DNA of 64,000 nucleotides from Clonostachys chloroleuca. Its lineage: Eukaryota > Ascomycota > Sordariomycetes > Hypocreales > Bionectriaceae. Under the pieces are notes generated by a model that had not been told where the DNA came from, searched no databases, and saw nothing but the letters and a program-made list of their open reading frames with translations. Made by a program: the position numbers and the translations under genes. Positions within the stretch are counted from its first letter, which is position 1, and the number at the start of each line of letters is the position of its first letter. The stretch lies in assembly GCA_037952775.1 (NCBI GenBank), contig JBANAY010000004.1:12400001-12464000 (forward strand). Reading direction: 5' to 3'. This document shows, piece by piece, positions 10,551 to 23,784 of this stretch.

Positions 10551-13500
10551 TCGCCTCCGCGGAGTTGACGAGTGTGCACTCGTGACCCGGCTGCTGGGTG
10601 ATTCGCGGGCGGATTTCTGGGCAGCTGGCGCTCCCCCTATTTGGGGCTCTACAGATGCGGTTAATTCTGAGTACCAGTCGCATCAGATGAGTGTGCACAA
10701 GATGATGGCGATGCATGCTGTCCCTGGCTTTTCCCTTTCTCGAACATACCATAGGGCGTCCATCGACTACAAGGACCAGCCTTACTCATATCTTGGGTAC
10801 TCCAATCCAGTCAGATGCGGCACGGTTGGAGCCACGCACTCATGGCCGTGCCAACACCCCCAACATCTGTCTGCTTGCTGGGTACATGGTCCGTCGCGAT
10901 CGAGATCATTGCTAGGAATCCATTGGCAAGAAAACTACGTCGAACACGGTCTTGCGAGGTTCCTTTCTCTTCTCCTTCATCGTGACACAGCCTAGCAAGG
11001 GTTGTTGGGCTACCAGAGCTGATCCAGGGAGCTCCAAACGCCTCTTCCCCAACACACGAGAATGACGAATTAGGTAACGTGACAAGCATAAAGCCAAATA
11101 CGGCTTGGGGGGTTGATGAATTGGCATTTAATCGAGGTTTTATTGGGGTGTTGATTGGGGGTCTTGGATGCATCTGAAACTACCAGTTGTGTGATGCGCC
11201 GCCCGTCTGCTTGCCAAATGCTGAGAAAGCTGGGAGAACCTAGTCGGGATAAAGACCGAGGCAACGAACGGTCCACACAACCAAGCCCAGAAGACTAAAT
11301 GTTTACCTTATTGAGGCTGGCTGACATGACTGTGGTAGGGTGGTATTCAGGTACGCAAGGCCCAGGATGGGATTCCCAGGATGTACGATGGTTCTGCATG
11401 GAACGGGGGGAACGGAACTTGTGACTTGACTGTGTCTATTTACGCATGGCTTTTTTTTTCATCACGTCATCCTCTGGAGATGGGAGATATGGGTGGGATG
11501 AAAAGGGCTGCGCATTCTAATTATCTTACCTACCTTTACCAACCGTGCGCCTGCATGGGAATTGGCCTTTTCAATTTTCTTTGTTCTGCTTTAGACTTGT
11601 TAGCATTTATGTCGCGCATGACTAATTCCCCATCTGTTTACCCAGTGAGCTGGACATGATAAGCTGTGCTTGTTGTTATTTGGGGCTGGCTGCCAACCAT
11701 CACCAGGGGGTGTCTTAATAGCAAGCATCTTTGCTTAGCCAGGTACCTAGAGGGGGTTAGTCCCACGAGAAAGAAAAAAAACAACAATGCCTATACGGCG
11801 CCCTAATGCAGCTGGCTGATCCTTCCCAAGAAAGGATCGAGTACCTCCCATCCAGGTACCTTGCCTCTGGATAGCCATTCTGAATTCCGGGGTTTGGCTC
11901 TTATAGGAGACCCCCTGTTGAAAAGACCTGGATTCCGGGTTGCAGCGAGCGCCTCCCATCCGAAGAATGAGCCCTGCAAGGCCTGGATCCCATGGAGGAT
12001 CGAGTGCAAATCCCTCGTGTTGTTTTTTGTTCTTCTGGAAATCGCGGCCGCAACGGCTTGTGCCGGCCATTGGTGGGCACTGGGAAAGTCAATTCGTCGT
12101 CACCAGCCAGCCGCAAGACTGCACCTCATGCAGCCACACCATGATTTTGTATGAATCTAGAGCTGCTGAGATGCAGTGGTTGGTTTGCCAATTGAAGCAA
12201 TACAGTTCGATGCGGTGTAGTCGGCGCCGAAGAGAGCCTGCGCCAGGACGGCGGCCTCTCACCCCCTGAGATCGCCATCGTCGGGTCCACGATGACAGTC
12301 GCGAAATGAAGACATCGTGATAGGACTCGGGATGCGGTTGCTGCTAGTTCTGACATTGCGGGTTGGAACTGGCAATGAAGGGGGCCTGTTTGAGGCAGAT
12401 GATACAAGGCGATTCTGGTTTTCTCGCCATTTTCTGCCTCACGAGGACCCCCTCTCCCCCCAATTTGGCGTCGATGCTGAGAAAATGGCATCACCCCCTG
12501 GCTTGAAACGCTCGGCATCCCGCGTAGGGCGCCTTCTGATTGGTCTAAAAGGTGCTAGCACATTGAGCTGTTGCTTGGCTGGTTTCCGACGGCTGCTAGT
12601 CTCGAGGTCAGCTCTGAGCCGTTTCTGCCCAGCTGACCGAACAAAGACGCACTCAGCACAGACGTCGAATGTTTCAGGTGCGTCGTCTCGGAGAAATCTT
12701 GAGGCACGACGGTTTTACATCTGCAAGACAGACGACTAGAGGGCAGCACGGACCCAGCCCTGTCGAGTTTCGGCTGCCTAGAGGCCCGCCAGCAGACGCA
12801 TACGAGATCGCGGGTGTTGCCAGAAGCGAGCAGCGTGTCCAAGGCTGCTGGGGGCGGAAGTCCGGATACGAACATGTGTAGCACAAGATGAGGTGGGCGA
12901 ACCAATGTGCGCACATCGACATTGTTTAGTGCGGTTATGTGGTGGGGATTTCCCGATTCATATTACTCAGTGGTCCTCAATGAGCCTGACTAATGCGTGC
13001 CTGGTGCGCTACGAGCAGAAGGTATGTATCTTTTCTGATTTGTAGATGGTGATATAGTATCCGATTTCCTGGTGGCAGCTGCAGACAATCACCTGCATTC
13101 GCGCGCGCCATGAGAGCCATTTACGTGCGCTGTCAAGACTCTAATTAAAATGATGCATGGGGTAAATCTCCTTCCGGGCGGCGGCTTCCAACACTGCAGC
13201 ATGTGCTACCACCTACAGAAGCATAGTGCAGCTCGTCGACGCCAGCAATCAGTGGCCTCCAAAAATCTCGTCCAGTGAAAAGGCGCCGTCAGAAGCTTAT
13301 CTCCAGCTGAAGGCCCAATTAGGCATAACGGTATTGCACTTGTGCCTGGGCTAATTTTGGACGATTCTTTCCAGGCACAGCGCTCTGTGGGTGGGCATAA
13401 AAAAGCCAAACGGAAAAAAAATGTTGCACTCTGCTGATGGATGTGGTGTAGGTGTGCACGTCCAAGGTTGCAGCGCACGCGCATTTGCACACGGGGAAGA

Positions 13501-16004
13501 GGGTTGTGCAGCTTATTTGATGCATGCATCCCCCATGTAGCCATATATAGACGGCGTCATTTAAATGGCGATCCAAGATATGTAGCCCCCGATATCGTCC
13601 ATTGTACTCGCCCAGCCTGGCCCTTCTGGACGGGACGGGCTCAGCTGGGCTCCCGTGCGCTGCGCGGTGCATCTGTCGAAGATCTCGAGGAAAGATCAAT
13701 GATTGTTCGAATCCCAAGGTGGATTCGATTCGGCAGCAAAAGAGGGTCGAGTTGACTCGCTCTGCTGGGACCGGCATCTTGCTGGCGACATTAGTGCGGG
13801 TGCGTAGGAGCTGGGAGCCGGGCTCCCTGGTCTAGTCGATCCAGGCACAGCAGCGTCGGCGTGCAGGAACAAAGGGGACCCATTGTAATCATGATTCCAC
13901 TTTGTGAGCGACTTGGATCGTCCGCGAAGGAGGATGAGGTCATTAAGATGACCGGCACACACCAAGATCAGCAGCGAGGACCAGCATCCACCAGCACTGG
14001 GGACGATGGCAGACAGTGATGCGGAAACGACGCGGAATGTTCTTGTTGCGACGCTCCGGCTCCGGGTCCCTCTTGGCGGCAAAGATGTTTTGCCTGCCAA
14101 CGTATCATGCCATTGAAAGGTCCATCCCTGCCAGCAGCTCGCCCAACACGCAGCAGCAGTGATGTAGGGGCGTTTGGTTAGACGGGACCTAGCAGCAACA
14201 GAAAGGGAGCTAGCTGCTCAGCACTCCACAGATAATATAGGCGTTCATCATTTCTTTCGGGACAGTTGCGAGCTAGACGCCTTTGAAGTTGGAGGCAACC
14301 AGCACATTCTCTCTGATTTCAGAGCAGAGGACCTTGGTAATTGGCTGTCCGAGGAACGTCGGGGTTGGTGGCCTAGTACTCCCACGCACCCGCCCACGCC
14401 GCCATTTTTAGGCGTATCTTGCTGCCATGCCACCACTTCTGACCACGCACTTCTGCTGCACATGCTCCTGCTTGGGGTTCCGAACTCGAGAGTGCGCTGG
14501 GCACGCTCGGCAGGAGCATGCACGCTCACAGAATTGTAGAGGAGAGGGGGAAGATGTTGTGCCTAGACTCTTCAAATCCCCTTTCCCATGACATGGCATA
14601 TCCACCCCTGACCCACTCCAGTCAGGATCTCTCTCTACTGCACTCTCTGTACGAGGCCTGGTTCATGCGCATGGCAAGGGATACTGGTGTAAAGCGACCA
14701 GGCGGCATGAGGGAATCGATGCTCATCCCAGGATGTTAAATACATGCATACTAGGTACCCGTGGCCCTGTGCTGATGAACCACGTCGTCATCTTCGCTTG
14801 CTCTGGTTCCGCATTACAACGAGCAGCCGCCGTGAAATTTGCATTGCAAATGCCATATTATCGTCCGGATGGTAATTAAAAAAGCCCCATCCCTCTTGGG
14901 CGGTGTCGCACGGCATCTATGGCGTTTTCCTGCCTGGACTCCGTCGGCAATACCGCTGCGTGCAGGCAGTCCGAGAGGGCGAGAGCTCGTAGCTGTAAAT
15001 TGCCATCTTCTGGGCGCTGCATCAGCTCAGGCGCCACGCTGCAAGCCCCTGGCAGGATCAATTGGGAGGCGGGTGACCAGGAGGAGGCTCTCCCAGTCTC
15101 ACCTCCCAGGCACCAGCTTCGGTCGGCCGGGTACCTTTTCGCCAGGTACCACCAACCCTTTCCTGACCAACAGCGCTTTCCAGCACCAGTATTAGTATCA
15201 TCGTGTGCAACGCTGCCGTCAATTTAACCCCTGGTTCCCTCGACGACGTGGATCCCTCTTTGCCTCTAATTGATTACTGTGATTGCACCCAAGCCCCAGT
15301 GTCCTTGTCTGCCGTCGCCTCCGGGTCCTTCTCCTCGTGCTCTTCTCTGCCCTCGTCACAGAACCCCTCTAGGCCCCATCATCGCTCCCCTTTGGGCTCA
15401 CCCCTCCCAGCAGCCCAGCAGCGACGGGGTTCCCTCACACGGAGTGCGCCTCTGTTTTTGGTCGTGGTCCCTGGATGGACACCTCCACCCCTACTACTTT
15501 CCCCTTCTTTTCTCGTTGGTCCCCTTCCCGTCGCGAGGACGCCACCACCTCTACTATTACCCGCACTCTCATACACACGCCCCCTCCCCCCCCACACGCA
15601 GAAAGACGCACAGACACACAGGCCACAGGACAAACGCCAGGCCAGAGCCAAACCCAAGCGCCTTGACTGGCCCAGCACGCAGCGTGCGTTGCAACCATAC
15701 TCCCACCAGACTGCTTTTCTCTTCAACCCTCCCGTCACCGTTTCTGCCGCCCTCACAACTCTCACCTGAACTGCCGCCGCCGCTTGGTGAGCAACGATAC
15801 TGCTTGCTGCCAATTTCTTTTCTGTCTGCTTGCGCTTTCACTCTCTCGCCGCATAGCGATCCGTTAGCAGATCCGCCTTGACCTATTGACGCTATCTTTG
15901 CCGTCGTCCATTCGTTCACTCTATTCGCTTCGTCTGTTGCCCGGCCCCGTGGCCGCCAATGTGAGCCGCCACCGTTGTTGCCTGCGCCGTCGTTTCCGCC
16001 CACC
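10551..16004. other. 5.4 kb gene-poor region with CT-rich leader at its right end
   Basis: I find no open frame with recognisable motifs, ATG context or coherent splice structure. The frames here are short and overlap on both strands. Two AGGTACCT octamers lie at 11741 and 11854. From about 15230 to 15900 the plus strand is strongly C/T-rich, as in long leaders of fungal regulator genes. It probably belongs to the 5' UTR and promoter of the C2H2 gene at 16005. Confidence 0.5.
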
Positions 16005-17979
16005 ATGGACCAGCATCACCACCAGCATCATCAGCAGCTCTCCCAGCAGTCGCATGACCATGAGCAGCAGCAGCAGCAACAGCATCTCCAGGCGCCGAGT
16101 CACCCAACTCCGACGACGCCTCAGCACCTCCAGCAGCAGCAGCCCCAGGATGTGTTGGCAGAGGCCAGAAAGAATCTGCAGGTCCTGATCGATTCTGGCC
16201 TTTCGAGGGATCTCCTCCATCAACTGGTTGATGACAGTAGATCGCTCCAGCTGACCATCCCGAGCACTCCGTCTCTCGTTCAGCCATCGCAACCACAGCA
16301 ACCTCAGCAGCAATCGCCGCTCTCACCTCAGTCGCCTCACTCACAATCACAGCCGCCCACCCTCACGATCCCGCCACCTCCGCAATGCCCTCCTCCACCA
16401 CCTCCAACGCAGCAGGCGCAGCATCACCCGCAAGGCCATACGACACCGCCAACGGATGTGAAGATGCAGCCCCCGCCGCCACCCCTCCCGGAGGATATGT
16501 CTTGTACGTTTACTAACCCATTGACGGTTTACTATGCATTGATTTCTTCTGCCGTGCTCTGCTTGCTTCAGCTCTTGTCCCTCGGAATGTTACTAACACG
16601 ATTAACCTTGAATAGCGCTCTTTGCATATCCTGCTGCCGTTCCGTTTGCTCATCGCCCTCGGATTTCCGTCTCTTCCACGAGCTCGGGCTCGTCTGGAAC
16701 CGGCTCCATCTGGTCTAACCATTCGGCTCAGTCTTCCATGTCATGGGCCTCAGCGGGCTCTTCCCGCATGCAGGCGCCTCTTCCATTGCCGCCTCAGATG
16801 ACTTCGCCAACCGGCGGACATATGATTGCCGGGCCGAATTCGGTTTCGCCCGTGTCAGCCGGCGGATCACCAGCTAATAAGCAGAACATCTACTGGTGCA
16901 CATCGTGCGAGACGAGCTTCAAACGCAAGTACGATTGGAAGCGCCACGAGGACGAATTTCACGAGCGTTGGAGGAAGTACCCCTGCCCCGAGCCTGGCTG
17001 CAACCGCAGCTTCTGGGGATCCAATTCGTTCAACCAGCACCACAAGCAGTGTCACGGATGCACAACCTGTCCTCACGCCGAGAAGGTTGTTCGATTTCTA
17101 CGCAAGCGCAAGTACTGGGCCTGTGGCTTTTGCTCTGCTCTTCACCCTGCTCGGGAGCGACACGTTGAGCATGTGGCTAGGCATTTTGAGTCTGGTATGA
17201 CAAAGGGAGAGTGGATGCACTCGCGTGTGGTCTACGGCCTGCTTCATCAGCCTCTTATCCATGAGGCTTGGGATGCGCTTGTCAATAGCAAGCAGTCTGA
17301 TTACAGTGGCCGCCGCCCGAGATTTAGTTGGCACCCTAGCAAGACAGGCCGTGCTCAGGGTTTCTTGGAAAAGGAGAACCCAGGCCAGCTGCAGGATCTT
17401 TTGGAGTTCTTTTCCGGCGACGAGGCTGACGCACAGTGGATTGTCAGCGTGGCCTACGACTTGGCGGATATTGTGATGGACAACGTTCAGCTTGGCCCTC
17501 CCCAATTCCAGTCGCAGCCTCAGGCTCACCCTTATTCTCAGGACCCACGAATCTCGTTCGCACCACTCCCACCGCAGGCGATGATGCAGTCAGCAGATCC
17601 AAACACCTCACAAGCTGGCGGGGCCCAAAATCCCTACGCTCACGCCTTCCAGGGCAACATGTTCATGAACCCCCAGTCATTTGGACAGCCTACCAGGTCC
17701 TCGCCTCCTGATTCGACATCTCACTCACCTCTTCCCTCGACTCACTCACCAATTGCGCCGACTCAATCACCCGCCATTAAGCAGGAGAGACGCCAAGGTG
17801 AGGGAGATGGTGGGATGGATTTCGAGTACGCCCCCACGCCCGTTGTCTTCGAGGACTGGGAGAGCGGGTCCGGCACCCTGGTGATGGACGATTCATCAAA
17901 TGCTACGCCTACTCCAGGCTCACAGGCTGGAGGCTGGCCAATGATGCAATATTTCGGTGATCCACGTGTGGCCTCATAA
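16005..17979 (+). CDS. C2H2-type zinc-finger transcription factor
   Basis: Two exons, 16005-16503 and 16616-17979, give about 620 residues; the intron runs from GTACGT at 16504 to TAG at 16615. The N terminus is His/Gln-rich, with a poly-Gln run encoded near 16061-16085, then Pro/Gln-rich. The zinc fingers follow. Finger 1 has C261/C264 and H277/H282 (YWCTSCETSFKRKYDWKRH). Finger 2 has C290/C295 and H308/H313 (KYPCPEPGCNRSF). A third Cys/His cluster is at about 335-358 (ACGFCSALHPARERHVEH). A conserved helical segment follows (HQPLIHEAWDALVN), then LQDLLEFFSGDEADAQ and a low-complexity acidic tail. This arrangement matches a widespread but poorly characterised family of filamentous-fungal C2H2 regulators. 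The start ATG sits in an excellent context (CCACCATGG). It likely acts in the nucleus; targets are unknown. Confidence 0.88.
16061..16085 (+). repeat. CAG-type repeat encoding poly-Gln
   Basis: A run of CAG/CAA codons in exon 1 of the C2H2 gene encodes consecutive glutamines after HDHE. A second shorter CAG run is at about 16130-16141. Such tracts usually vary in length between strains. Confidence 0.8.
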
Positions 17980-19170
17980 GCACACTCTTGTCAGTGGATC
18001 GCCAGTTCTTGCGATGGGGCATCCCACTTACCCCAAGTTTCAGCATTGGATTTGAAACAAGTCTCTCATTTTAGCACCCGCCGATAATGTGTATACTACT
18101 GAGTGGCCTACTTCTGTTCTAGGACTGGCTATTGAGCTCACATACCGAGGGACTCACGATTTGCTTTTGCGATGGTTGAATTGCACGACTTATGTGCAGG
18201 CACCGGGATAATGATGATCGATATACCGGTTGGATGAGAACATAATTGAGGGAACATTTGATGTTCTTCAACTGCTACTGGAAGGTCCGCCTTCCCTGAC
18301 CCTCTGGTCAAAGACGTTTTCATTGCGTCAAATTTCCTCTTACTTTTTCCATTGCATTACGCATCCACATTTCCTATGTCAAAGCAAAGCTTTATCTGCC
18401 TGAATGAAGACGGGGGGAATCTCGTCCCCTGCCGCACCCTCTAATTTCAATCGACATTGTTTGAGAGCTTTTGGATTAATTATTGGACCCAAAAAGGAGT
18501 TTTAATGGGATGAATATTGATTACACGTTATGAAATTTTATTGCCTACTTGCCGTCTCACATGCTTGGTACTCTTTTTCTATTTTATTTCTTATTTTTCC
18601 TTTTTACTATATTGTGGGATCAATGAAGGGGAATTATATTTGGGACGCGATCGGATGAGTTCCGAACTGGCTTATCTTTGACGCATAGAATCAATGGTAT
18701 ATATCGGGAAGGATATTATGAAAGATGGGAGCATGCTCTAGCGTTCTTGGCAGAGCTATCCTGTTGTCTTGTGTAGGATATGGATCGCACCATAAAAAAA
18801 CAATATAGAAGTACTTTGGAAACTTTTCTCACTCTCCCTTTCATTATGACGAAACGTCTTGTTACAAGCTCTTACCGGAGACCGAGGTATCAGACCGAAC
18901 CAGGCTTTGTCAACAAGGTTGGTCCGCGGCAGGGTGGGCAGACTGATTGGCTCGGCTAGAGAAAGATACGAAATCGCAAGGCCAGTTCCAGTACGTGGTC
19001 CAGTACGGCAATGTGATAGAACGATCAGGGAAGCCGAGGCAGGGGGACGTAACCTAGATTGGTAACCCACCCGTGGTTCCTAGCGGAAGAGACGCTCCAG
19101 GGCGTGGGGACACTCTGCTCTCGTGGGAATGACGATATGGCAGATGCAGGTGGAATATCAAGGGGTTAGA

Positions 19171-19196
19171 GGGGGGGGGGGGGGGGGGGGGGGGGG
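19171..19196 (+). repeat. 26-base poly-G tract
   Basis: An uninterrupted run of 26 G on the plus strand (poly-C on the minus strand) lies in non-coding DNA. It could fold as G-quadruplex and is expected to be length-unstable. Its exact length may also be a sequencing artefact. Confidence 0.9.
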
Positions 19197-21132
19197 CAAA
19201 ACTTTCAGGGTCTTAAACATGTGCGCGTGAAAGGAGCGAACCGCCTTGTGGGGTGATTGTGTGAGGCGATAGGGATTTGTTGAAACGGCCTTCGGGAAGC
19301 AGGGCCGGAACCAGATCACGCACGCAAAAGGGCTGGGTTTTTGCTGACTGGTCTCCCCCCTCCCTTCCTCGTGCGTGTCGCGGGAGCTGGCCGGTCCACG
19401 TGGGGGTAAGGGGCAGAGAAGGGTGGTATTTGTTTCATGGTTTCCTGCAGACATAGCTGGGCGGCTCTGGAATGTCTGATGGTAGGCTTACATGTATGTA
19501 AGGTACAACTGACTGCAGCGTAGCGTTCGGATTATGCAGGCGACGAACGACCAGCGAACCAGTTTGGACCGACCCCCCATGTTTGGACCGGATCTGGAGT
19601 CATTGACATGGGCTGCGTGACATGCGCCGGGCACACAATTGACGCTGCGATAAAGCAAAGGCGCATCAAGTCTGTCTCAGATGAGTGCCAGCCCCCTGCC
19701 CGCAGCCCCCTTTGGCGCAGACTTTCGCGCCCAAGAATTACGGGTTTGGACTTTGCGAGAACGACGAGTTCCTCACTCAAGGCCAGTTCCTCTTTGAGAT
19801 GCCCATCAGTTCGTTCCGTGGTCTTGCTTTGGGAATAGCTGGGCCCCCTCTCTTGCAAAAACTCCACGGGCCATGGTTCATGGGTGCATGCGTGCGGAAC
19901 CCCCAGCGAATCGACCAGGCTCCGTCTTAGCTCACTCGCTTCCCTTGCGCTAGATTGGGGGGCGTCTGCTGTACTGGGGAGACCTCTAAGCGGTTGTAAT
20001 TTCCGATACCCAGGTAAAAGGCCCTTCCTCGAGAGAAGCGCTTGCTGCTTGTCAGGATGGACGAACTATTGTGGACTTTAGAGATGGAGACTGGCTGTTC
20101 TGCCTTGGGATGTGTCTCAGATGCCATTATCAAGGCACATTTACGGCCGCACGAGATAAGTGTCTCGCTTCCCGCTGATTTGCGGGGGGAGAGGACGAAC
20201 CGGCCGTTGGGCGCTTGGACTTTGCCAACTGCTTGTCGCTCGTGGGTTAGTCGTCTCTCCCCTCCCCTCTCGTCTCTTCTTTCCCAGGATATCCTTGAAC
20301 ATGGAAGTTGCCGTGGCCAAGAGGTTTTCTTATTTTTGCCTTCAAGAGTTCCCACCCCGGGCCAGGGCTGGCGTCATACTCAATCGAGTTGTCGAGTCTT
20401 CTCAACTCGGCTGGCCTTGTCCCTTTCTGCTGTCAGCGAGGGCAGGATCACCCTTGCTGCGCGGCCGCTTGCACCCATCACCTGCTCATTTTCTCTTACC
20501 CCCCGGGCTTGGGGGGCACTATGGGGTTTTGCTCGAGGGCTGAGCGGAGTTCTGTAAGATTGTCTCAAAGCTGGTCCCGAGTTGTCGGTGTCTCTGCTCG
20601 CTCCGAGATGAGATTGTGTGTTCGGTTCGCCCCCTTCGGTTCGTGGGACTCCGAGAGTTGCGGCGATGATGTTCGAGCCATAATGGACTTGTATTAATTA
20701 AACGTATGAAATTTGTCGGCTCGGTTCTAATGATCTCATTTGGCATATCGAATACCCCATTGGACAATCATCATTCATCCTTATGAAGCGACTGGGAACT
20801 CGGAATATACATCCCGCCTCTCTATGTTTGCGTACCTACTCTATGTAAGCAATTCGACTTCTGTTTGAGAGGAGTAGAATTCTTCTACCTAAAGTAACGT
20901 TTGAGCACGATTTGCGCCACGATCAACTTAGACTGACAAAGTTGCGTAGTAATATTTTAGACTTTAAACTCTCGGTACCTGAACTAAGGCACCTTGTTGC
21001 CCAAGCTCAAAGTAAAATGAAGTACCCTAGACCTTTCGATGCCAAGTGAGTCATCGGTATGAAGGTTTACGGAATTTTCCTTCTGCATAGTTGCAGCCTT
21101 GGTATAGCAGAGATTATTTTTCCAACCTTTCG

Positions 21133-21153
21133 TATTCATTGTGTTGAGATGTC
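21133..21153 (+). repeat. Dispersed repeat, copy 1 (matches 29611-29631)
   Basis: A 21-base segment containing ATTCATTGTGTTGAGATGTC is identical to one at 29611-29631. The following 25 or so bases are also similar (AGGTCTGTCATCTTGATT against GGATCTGGCTTCTTCTATT). It may be a scrap of a transposon terminal sequence. Confidence 0.55.
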
Positions 21154-21402
21154 AGGTCTGTCATCTTGATTGCTGTTTTTCCTACGTCTCGCTCTCTCAC
21201 CCGTACCCTAGACCTTACGCGCAGGCTTAAGCTCTGGAAGCTCCTATTGGCTGGAGGGACGGGGCGACCGTCTTCCTGTGGCAGCAGTGCGCCACACAGC
21301 GATTGGTTGGAAAGCCACTGAGTGACACTCCCTTCAATTGACGGGGTCTGGCTCATCGCCGACGACAACCGATCGCGTGCGCAGACACACAGCACCTGGC
21401 AG

Positions 21403-23784
21403 ATGGATGAAGAAGACCACTTCTCTGGTAGCTCGCCGGAGCTGGACAGAAGCAATGAGAACGACAATGATGCCGAGAACGACGAGGTAATGGAGGATGC
21501 CGATGCTGACGGCGAGGGAGACGCAGATGCCGACGCCGACGCCGACGGTGATGCGGATGCGGATGCGGATGGAGACGCGGATGGCGATGCGGACGGCGAG
21601 GCGGACGGCGAGGCGGACGACGACGAGGACAATGACAACGACAATGATGACGAGGACAACGACGATGAGAACGATGATGGCGAGAGCGCTGATGGGGAGA
21701 ACGCAGAGCCCGCGGGCGAGGAAGGGCACCGGAAAGCGAAATCGCCGTCCCAGTCACAGTCGCAATCGCAGCAAGACGGCAAGTCCTCGTCGAATAAGGC
21801 AGCGCCGGATGGAGGTGATGACAACGGGGCCTCGGGAGAAGGCGAAGACGAGGGCACCTCCACCTCCAACGGGGATGCGAAGGGTTCCCAAGATGCACAG
21901 CCAGGGCCGTTCCGGCCGTCTGTTCGCCCCGAAGCCTTGAACGCTCGCCTATATGACATTGTCCCTACGATGGCGGCGCCGCAGGCCACAAGCGTCAACG
22001 CCATGGCCATCACGCCCGACCTGAGATACTGGTTCACTGGCGGGTCGGACGGCTACATTCGCAAGTACGATGGCCCGGGCACTATTAACGGTAAGCTTGC
22101 CTTGACTGTTGCGCAGAGGCATCCGTTTGTGGACAGTGTCACCAAGGCTGGCATCCTCATGTCATACTGGGAGAACGAGGAGCCATCGGGTCGAGGGGCG
22201 GGCGGCGATCACGATCCGGTGCTGTCGCCTGTCTACTCTCTGGCCGTTCACTCGCAAGCGCTGTGGTTGCTCTCGGGCTTGGAGTCGGGCGGCATCAACC
22301 TCCAGAGTGTGAGGCACGATGAGGGGAAGAAGATCACATGCTTACAGCAACATACCAACGCTGTGAGTGTGCTGACATTAGCACAGGATGAGCGGAGTGT
22401 GCTGAGCGGTGGGTGGGATAAGAATATCTTTGACTGGGACCTCAACACGGGACAGGTCAAGCGGTCCTTTGAAGGGAGTGGTGGTCAAATATCTGCTCTT
22501 GAGCTACGCCCTGCGTCTGGGGACCCTGTCCCGGCCGATGCTGATGAGCCTTTCCTATCTGACACTATTTCAACCAACAATGCTCAGCCCTTCACAAACG
22601 GCACTAATTTCCTCAATGGGGATTCTACCAGGGGATCAGGCGCTCCAGGAGCTGACGGTACCGCATCGTTCAACGGCGGCGCAGAGAGCCAGGCCTCCCC
22701 AGCCCACGAAAGCCTGTTCGGTGGCAGCGACGCCGGAAGTCTATTTGGCGAAACAGCTGGCGAACAACCTTTCGGTCAGGATGAAGACGAGTACCATGGA
22801 GGTATGAACATGATGTCGGGTCATGAACATGGAGGTGGCATGGACCATTCAGCAGACATGGCCATGGCAGGCATGGAAGACAGCAAGGAAAAGGAGACTG
22901 CGCCTGCAGTGCCGGCGCCTGCTCCTGAAGATGATGCTATGGACGTGGACCCAGTCGTCCCCCTCCGTCAGAAGGTCTCTCACAACCGCAGACTCAAAGT
23001 CAAGACATCAAACTGGAGCCATCGACGTCTACTGATGGACCTCAGCTCGACTCAGAACAATTAAAGGTAGCCCAGGAGCTCAAACGGGAGGATACTGAAG
23101 TCAACGGAGTGCAAAATTCTTCACGAGCTTCCCAGTCTCCTAGGCTGTTATCTGGATCAGGCCCCCAAACGCAGTTTGACCCCTCGCAAACCTCACCGGA
23201 CACCTTCCTATCCGCTGCTATGGATGGTATTATCCGAATCTGGGACAAACGTGCCCCGGCTCCTGTGGCTCGCATTGGCAATAGGGTGGGCGTGCCTCCA
23301 TGGTGTATGAGCGCGTGCTGGAGTCCCGATGGAAATATGATATACGCTGGAAGACGTAACGGCACAGTCGAGGAGTTCGACGTGCGCAAAGCTAAGAGAG
23401 GGTGGGAGCCTGAACGGGTGCTCAAATTCCCTGCCGGCAGCGGAGCCGTGAGCGCGGTTAAGCCTATGGTCAACGGGCGACATCTCGTCTGGTGAGTAAC
23501 CCTTTCCCCCCTTCTTCTTCATGACCTGAGGCTAATGATGTGTTTCTTCTGATAGTGCTTCGCATGACATTATGCGGCTTTACGACCTTCGGGACACAAG
23601 AGCATTCAAGCATTCCACAGTCCCGTTCCTGATTATCCCCGGCCCACCGCGTGCCGGCGTCATCTCAAGCCTATACGTCGACCCTACCAGCAGGTACATG
23701 CTCAGCGCAGCTGGAACCAGAGGCTGGGAGGGCAGCAGCACCGAAGTTTTGATTGGATACGAGATTAATGTTGTTGAGGATTAA
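21403..23784 (+). CDS. SPT8: SAGA complex subunit Spt8 (WD40 repeat protein)
   Basis: Spt8 is the WD40 subunit of SAGA that contacts TBP. The start ATG at 21403 gives MDEEDHFSGSSPELD, followed by a very acidic Asp/Ala/Glu/Gly tract. The WD40 region begins RLYDIVPTMAAPQATSVNAMAI, with WFTGGSDGYIRKYDG, SPVYSLAVHSQALWLLSG, HTNAVSVLTLAQDE and VLSGGWDKNIFDWDL. A Ser/Gly/Asp-rich linker contains SPAHESLFGGSDAGSLFG. The C-terminal repeats are TFLSAAMDGIIRIWDKR and ASHDIMRLYDLRD. An intron at 23492-23555 (GTGAGT...GATAG) splits the Cys codon in LV-CASHD. Between about 22.8 and 23.06 kb the frame changes. A GTATGA...GTCAG intron at 22802-22971 would restore it (715 residues), but the sequence removed also reads as plausible protein, so an indel is an alternative. 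The gene converges on the HET gene 350 bp away. Confidence 0.88.
21480..21690 (+). repeat. Acidic low-complexity coding repeat (Asp/Ala/Gly/Glu)
   Basis: Imperfect GAC/GCC/GAT-GCG repeats near the 5' end of SPT8 encode alternating Asp-Ala, Asp-Gly and Asp-Asn runs. The complementary strand is therefore also open over 300 codons as Ser/Ala/Pro repeats, which is a shadow and not a gene. Confidence 0.85.

Larger units (their letters stand above)
17980..21402. other. 3.4 kb intergenic region
   Basis: This region has the 3' UTR of the C2H2 gene, a 26-base G tract at 19171-19196, a copy of a short dispersed repeat at 21133-21153 and the SPT8 promoter. Open frames in it are short and show no family motif. 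I support no gene here. Confidence 0.5.

Noticed and set aside
15203..15881. Two overlapping Pro/Ser-rich plus-strand frames of about 190-200 codons
   Set aside because: The region is C/T-rich leader sequence upstream of the C2H2 gene. Pyrimidine-rich DNA leaves several frames open at once.
21114..22037. 307-codon minus-strand frame rich in Ser/Ala/Pro repeats
   Set aside because: It is the exact complement of the Asp/Ala/Gly repeat at the start of SPT8. Repeat codons keep the opposite strand open, and no motif is present.
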